From Polytrichum commune (lineage: Eukaryota; Streptophyta; Polytrichopsida; Polytrichales; Polytrichaceae): 64,000 bases of DNA. Each line of letters begins with the position of its first letter. Position 1 is the first letter of the stretch. Of this stretch, positions 57,991-64,000 are shown piece after piece. The notes under the pieces were generated by a model, which ran no database searches, was not told the DNA's origin, and was given only the letters and a program-made list of their open reading frames with translations. A program made the position numbers and the translations under genes. The stretch is taken from positions 34,613,554-34,677,553 of the forward strand of contig OX485803.1 in the NCBI GenBank assembly GCA_950295325.1, written 5' to 3'.

Positions 57991-58347
57991 AACAATGGAT
58001 CTGATGTGTGCCAATGCAATCAAAATTGATTGGACTTATACTAATGAGTTCCAAAAGATCTCAACACTCCTCGAAGGTCCTCCACGCTATTCCACTCCTC
58101 CAAGAATGCTCTGAGATGCTTCAAAGGTGTTATAAATATTCAAAATTCCACCAAAAGCTCCAAACACCTCCAAATCGCCTCCCATCATATCTAGGCCTCT
58201 CTAAGATCCTCATAAATCGATCTCCTCCCTCCAAAGCAAAACGGGCCTATAACCTATTGAGAAATGAAAGAAAAAGGCAAAGAGACCAATGTAGGAAGGT
58301 GAAACACAATGCACAAGGATTGCATACAATGAACATAATGATTAGTT

Positions 58348-59640
58348 CCTCCCCTTATGTCTTTATTTATATGTGTAGGTTACAACTAGCGTTGACAACC
58401 CATATGGGACAATGTCACGAATGTAACCTAATACTATCCTCCAATATTTAGATGGTCATCTCTCATTCAACCAACAATAGCCAATGAAGATTCATGGCAT
58501 CTATGGACTTTATGGGTGGAATGAAGATATAATATTACAAATATATGAAACTATGGGTTTGATCTTTTTTTGGAGAATCTTTCTATTTAGAGTTTGTTAG
58601 CTCGTTTGAGTGTTCAAGGCTATTTTGAAATTTGGGTGGAACTTTGCGGACTCCCATTGCCATTCCAATTTTTTTGAAATAACTCTAGGATCTAAAACAG
58701 GGTATACCCATGGGACATGTTGTCTTAAATCCTAGATTGGCCGATTGCAAGATTATCTTGATCTACCCATCCTAGGGTCCATATGCACTTCATGATCAAG
58801 GCTTTGCTTAGAGTAAATAACTGCTCAAATTATTTATATAGTGACCACACCACCATGTTAAGATGATTAACCAAACATATAAGGTAGCTAACATGTATAA
58901 GAGCTACTCAATCTCATGCGCCCACATCATGTAGTTACAATTAAGGTGTAATTAAACGGTATCAAACTAGAAGTCGTTTAACTCTTTAGACTTTTAAAAA
59001 TAATATATTAACTCATCCATACCCTATAATAATAATAATTATTATTATTATAAACAATTATTAACTCAATTTGATTCCTTGAGCCCGACTCTCATTATCT
59101 CCACCTCTTCTCCGTTCTACTATGAGGTGGACCACAATATTTCTAAACCAGTATTATAATTCAATTATAAATAAAATTAATTGAAAAATGATCCTATCAT
59201 TTTTAATGCTAAAAAACTAGATAAATAACATTATCTAATTTCACTTTAATTAGAGTGAAACAAAATGGTACGGGCCATATAAGTTGTAACTTTCATAATG
59301 AATGTCATGTTGAAAACTTGAGCAAGTTGAGTGAAACTTTGGTTGGTCAACCTTTGGTTACTCATAATTGAGACATGTGGATGTAAGATCAATTAGGTAG
59401 CATTAAAAAAATAAAAAATAAAAAATGAACGTCATTGTTGAGCATGCGATGTCCATTCACCATTCTTAGACCATACATGCATGAGTAAGGGTTTCAAAGG
59501 TGTCTTGTTTCCTATGATTAATAGGTGGACCATTGGTTAGTGTTTGAAATAGTAGCATGTTAGTAAGGTTCAATAGTAGTGGTTTGTTATTTTTTGTTCG
59601 TTGAGTACAATGTGTGTTAGATATATGATGGCTATTTGTG
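58348..59640. other. Spacer without a recognised gene
   Basis: AT-rich DNA. A self-complementary (AAT)n/(ATT)n tract lies at about 59027-59053. No coding frames stand out. Confidence 0.45.
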
Positions 59641-59649
59641 AGAAGGTTT

Positions 59650-62250
59650 TCATTGATTTTTTTGCGTATTATATGTGATTATATGGAGGTCCTTGAGGCA
59701 TTGGATGGAGTGGTTGTGGATAATTCCTATAATTTTAGCATTGATGATAATTGGCGGGAGAATTGTCCATCCTTGATGGGTTAAGAGTGGTTGAAGCATG
59801 GCATATTTATCAAGTTTGTGTGTTATTGCAATGGCACGAAATATGTCATTACAATAGGTGAAATCAATTAGATGTATTTTTGGATTGGGGTTTGGAGTGA
59901 AGGGTGGTGCAAGCTTCTAGGATGTATAGTATGTTGGGGCGGAGATTGGTGGAGCATTGGTAGCATGGGACGAAGCATGTGCAAGGGAGGAGCCATGATG
60001 GTATTGTGTTGTCCAGAGTGTAGTCTTGGAATTTGTTGGTGTTGATTTGTGTGAAGCATCGAGTAATGGGATTGGGCTAAGAGAGTGTTGGCTAGTGCAT
60101 GTATTGCTTTATTATGGCAATTTCTTTGTAGATTATTAATGTGTTTGTTTTACAACATGATAATAGGTGAAAACAATTGTTGTATTTGTCATGTTGTGCA
60201 TAGGTTGCATAGTGGGATAATATATTGTTTGAGTATATATATTTTTTCTTCCTATAGTTGCCAAGGTATCTTCCATATCAAAATTTGAGGACTTGTGTAA
60301 TTTGGGCATATGTAATCCATGGGGATTCTATAAGAGGTTGGACCATTTTAGGTGTAGGTCATTGGAGAGACATTTATTTATAAATGGTGTTGTATCCGTG
60401 GCATGCGTTATGAGTGTGTTTTCATATATATATATATATATATATATCTCTTTTGAGGCTATGGACCAAGCCATCGTGTTGGGTGAGGGTTGGAGGTATT
60501 GCATGCCAATATGGGGTTAGTTGGCCTATATGGCTAAAGGGAAATGTGCATTATTGTGGTTCTTCAACACCATGTTTGACCAATTTGCCGGCATCATCAC
60601 CACCCATAATATTTGTGTGGGCTTTGATTTGTCTTATAGTTGTGTTATGTGATGAGTTTTTAATGGCATGAATTATGTGAGCTATGAGTAGTTTGTCTAG
60701 GTCATTAAATTGGGAGGAGGGGTTTCTTATATGGTTTAGTAAAAGGTATGTGTTGTTAAGGCTATCAACAAAGATGAATGTGTCGGTGGTGAGCGTTTTC
60801 ATACGTTCTACTGCCAATAATGATGCATATAATTATGGTCTAAGGATATTTGGGTATCCAAATAGTTAGCTACGATGTTTATATTTAAAGGTCCGTTAAA
60901 TACGCCGAAGCCTGCGATAGTTTCATTGCCATCACCATTGGAAGAGGGGGGGGGGGGGGGAGCGTAGGGGAAGGATATTTGTTGCAAACCGTGGAAAGGG
61001 TAGGATGTTAGTGTGTGTGGGAGTAGTTGGTGATGGTTGGTTGGCTATATGCAAAGTTTTGGGGATTTTGTTAGGCAAAATGTTTATTTGCGTGTGCGGA
61101 TTATTTGAGTATGTGGTGTAGAGAGGGAGGAGTGTGATGGGGAGGCTAGTTAAAAGGGAAGATATTTGTGTTTGGTTGGCTTTTATAAGAAACTATTAGG
61201 ATTGAAGTGAGAATCGGTTGTGCGAGGCTGTAATACGTGGAGAAGGTCAACAGTGGAGGGTATTAATTAGTGAGTACGGTGATGTTGATTATGGCGGTGA
61301 TGTTGTTATGTTGTAATGGGTTAAAGTTGTTGTTAGATCAATCATCATGGTTGATGGTGATGATTATGGTGGAGTCGGGGTTTGTTTGTGCCTATAGTTG
61401 TGCCCATTTTATGACTTTTGGTAGGAGGTCATGTTCCATGACGTGGGTTAGTCCTTGGCCCTTCCATTGGGTAGAGAAAGCGGGATCTAGTGATCCAAAG
61501 ATTATGTATCTTTCGTGTGGGGAGTTCTATTGTGAAAATTTGCGGGGCACGTGAGAGGACTGGAAAAATATGAGCATGTAAGTTGGGAGGTGTAGATGAG
61601 GTTGTCTAAGATAGGTGGTGGTAGGGAGCAGTGGTTATGAAAGGGGGGAGGTTGGCGGTGTGTGTTGGGGTGTAATCATGTTAGTCTTTCAAGTGAGGTG
61701 GTTTTTTGGTAGTTTCCTTTCATGATCATGTATTTAGGCAAAAGGTGGATGGATTTATATTGTAGGCTTGGTTGATATGATGTATTTGTCAGGATTGCAT
61801 TATTGAATTTGTAGTGCGAGGTGCGGGATGGAGAAACTTGGGCTGACATATCACCTAACACATGGTTATGTTGATTGTGGAGTAGTTTTTGTTTTAGAGT
61901 TTGCTTATAGATGTTTTGGGTTAGCTTCATAACAAGTAGTAGGTTATGTTCGTAGAGGATATTGTATGGCTTTAGTTGTAATTGGGTGATCCATTTTGAA
62001 TATATAATGTGTGGGGAGTTCCAATGACATTGGAAGGTACGTGTACATTTTTTTGCGTCACATTAATCTGTCATGTGTTTGGTTTTGAATGTGGAATTGT
62101 GTGAAATGTGGGTGCCGAGTGCTACAGTGGTTGTGATTTGAATGGATTTTGAGATTGGATTTAGTGGGTTGGTTGTAGGTGGTGGTGGTAGTGGGATTGA
62201 GTGTATAGCATGTAGTTGATAGAAAAACAGATGTGGCTTATAGGAGGGCT
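59650..62250 (-). pseudogene. LINE remnant, minus strand
   Basis: The clearest part is a minus-strand RNase H-like segment at 60551-60817: TFIFVDSLNNTYLLLNHIRN, DKLLIAHIIHAI, then IRQIKAHTNIMG and DAGKLVKHG. This has the order of RNase H domains carried by plant LINEs. Further upstream on that strand (61260-61560) is HVMEHDLLPKVIKWAQL, then NPDSTIIITINHDD. Strand composition is strongly biased (T/G on plus) over the whole block, marking its extent. Stops are frequent. Confidence 0.5.
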
Positions 62251-64000
62251 TGTTTTATTCTTCTCGATTTGGTTTGGTATTTTGTTAGAATTTGTGGTGA
62301 ATTAATATTTGGATGCACGTAGGGTGTTGGATTTGAGGTAGGGATGTGATATTAAAGGTGGCAAGGTTTGCGATGAATTTTGTTGTATTAGTTAGAATGT
62401 GTGTTTGTTAACACACAATATTTATTTGTTTTTATTCTTAGAGGTAGGTTAGAGTACATGTTTTAAAAAGTTGAAGCATTATAGACTTTGGCGGCTAATA
62501 ACATAAATGATCATTTGCCTACCTTGAATCAAAACTTATCAATTTTTCTTGTTAGAGTTTTCTTTTGTAGCTAACCATAGTTGTTTTCCGTTTGTGATTT
62601 GGTTGAGGGAGCAAAGAGTTATGAATTTCCAAAATTAATATATAGAATAGGATATTCATTCGGGCAACGGCTGTTGGCCCAAGAAAAAATTCAATATAAA
62701 CATTATATTTTTCTAAATAAATATTTTATTTGATTTTCTAGGTCCGTTTAGAATGTGTGATTTGATTAAGTAAAAAATTAGGTTATAAATCTCTAAAGAT
62801 TGGATACATAGTTTGGACACTACTGTTATCTAGGTGTGTAAACCTAATGTTGCCATGTCGAGGTGATAGGGCAAACCTATTTGATATTTTTTTCTTTTAT
62901 AAAAAAATTCATAGTCTTTCTAGAATTGTATTTCATGACGGATTTGACCAAAATATGAATTAGAAAGGTTTATTTTCCTTAAGTTGAATGTACTATAGGG
63001 TTTTAGTTGACTGCTGCATTACAAGGAGGCTGTTAGATCCATCTAGATTTACTTTGCTAATCTCACATTATTCTCTAATAGACCTCCTTGATAGCTTCCC
63101 AATAGTGTATAGCAAGCCCCAATTTGAGTAATAACGAATTAATTATGAGTTCTTGAAGTTGGACGTTAGGTAGGTGGAGGTGAAAGGATGGGTTGAATAG
63201 ACATTGTGCTTCCAAGGCTCATAACTTTTACCATTCTTATCCAATACGAGTGGATTCTAGGTCTCTAAAAAGCTAATAATATGTACTAGGAGATTAATTA
63301 TAGTGAAACCAAAATTAATTTATATCAAAATAAAGATTTAACCATTGAATAACCTAAGTTTCATAGCTAAGTTAGCTACAAGGAAGGAGTTACGGTCAAT
63401 TCGCAGGAAGTGGAGCAAGATAAAGAGGTAGTGGCTTGACTTATATCAAACCCAACCGAACGAGGAGTACTCATGTAAGCCAATTAACCCTAGCCTTCCA
63501 TTTAGGATTGAAGAAAGCACGGCCAAGGTATTCATTCCTAAACCCACTCACCTATTTCAACCACTTGACCGCCAAGGGGGGTATCCAACTCCGTTGTTCT
63601 TCGGGGCTCCTTAGTATATTTCATGGTAGTAGTTTTTATTATTAGAAAAAATCATATGTGGTGAAGTTAGATTAATCACAAGCACGACCATTCAATATGT
63701 CGTTGGTGAAAATGTGGAGTTAATGATTCACGAATCCACTATTATATTGTTGGCCCTATGAATTGAAAGTTATGGTCCCAATCTATGAAGATTGTGCAAC
63801 AAGTTAAATCTTCAGGTTGCTCGTCACCCTGGTCTATTAAGTTGCGTTTTGTAGTCCATCCAGTGCAACGCACTTAATAATAAAAATATGAAAAATATAT
63901 CGTGAACCCTTGTTGGCATGAATGTCCAAATCGAGAACTCAATTCGGTAAGGTGACACCACCCTTCGGTCCGAAGGGTTTGGCTATCACTCGACCTTCAA
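62251..64000. other. Right end of window, no recognised gene
   Basis: AT-rich DNA with short frames only. The open frame at 63436-63645 has no motif I know. The last 30 bases contain a small palindrome (cccttcgg-tccgaaggg, about 63961-63979). Confidence 0.4.

Larger units (their letters stand above)
54523..58347 (-). mobile_element. Ty1/copia retrotransposon remnant, rearranged
   Basis: On the minus strand a gag start (57054-57208), an integrase-RT linker (55706-56076) and RT (54599-55159) remain. The rest of gag, protease and most of integrase are deleted at the point where a foreign LTR sits (56077-57053). A direct repeat pair, 54523-54605 and 58263-58347 (agagaccaatgtaggaaggt and cacaaggattgcata), may be what is left of the copia LTRs. 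RNase H is absent. Confidence 0.65.

Noticed and set aside
63436-63645. Possible organelle-derived insert
   Set aside because: The short frame and surrounding composition match no organelle gene I can recognise.

Overview
The window is nuclear DNA of a land plant. It carries intron-containing genes for SRP68, the retromer subunit VPS29 and a plastid acetyl-CoA carboxylase biotin carrier (BCCP), plus an intronless auxin-responsive SAUR gene. All are set in a repeat-rich background. The retroelement and methyltransferase families present suggest a non-seed plant such as a fern or lycophyte, but the sequence does not prove this. Only these four genes look intact; their splice junctions were read by eye and the exon sums are multiples of three.

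Layout. 1-2536: no confident gene. 2537-6533 (+): decayed multi-exon gene joining a ParB-like domain to a bacterial-type amino (N4/N6) DNA methyltransferase. 6681-9990: three families of tandem repeats interrupted by a tRNA-derived SINE (7124-7502, with target duplication) and a hAT-type MITE (8320-9298, 8-bp target duplication). About 11095-24830 (+): a decayed Ty3/gypsy retroelement whose polyprotein reads protease, C5-cytosine DNA methyltransferase, reverse transcriptase, RNase H, integrase, PHD finger. A second copy of the hAT MITE (11934-12637) interrupts its methyltransferase. A complete LTR retrotransposon on the minus strand (16274-23785, target duplication TACAG) interrupts its integrase.

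24830-30260: dispersed repeats, the SAUR gene (27909-28451) and a LINE remnant. 30937-37916 (-): SRP68 in 13 exons. 39148-40140: pogo/Tigger-like DNA transposon with TA target site. 42374-43562 (+): VPS29 in 3 exons. 44725-47347 (-): BCCP in 7 exons, convergent with VPS29. 47.4-54.3 kb: intergenic, with one perfect long hairpin. 54.5-58.4 kb (-): Ty1/copia wreck carrying an old LTR of the 16-24 kb retrotransposon family and a 530-bp MITE. 59.6-62.2 kb (-): LINE remnant. 62.3-64 kb: nothing recognised.

The host genes are unrelated housekeeping or signalling genes (protein targeting, endosomal sorting, fatty-acid synthesis, auxin response). The most interesting material is two independent DNA-methyltransferase relics within 11 kb: a ParB/amino-methyltransferase host-type gene, and a retrotransposon that captured a cytosine methyltransferase and a PHD chromatin reader.
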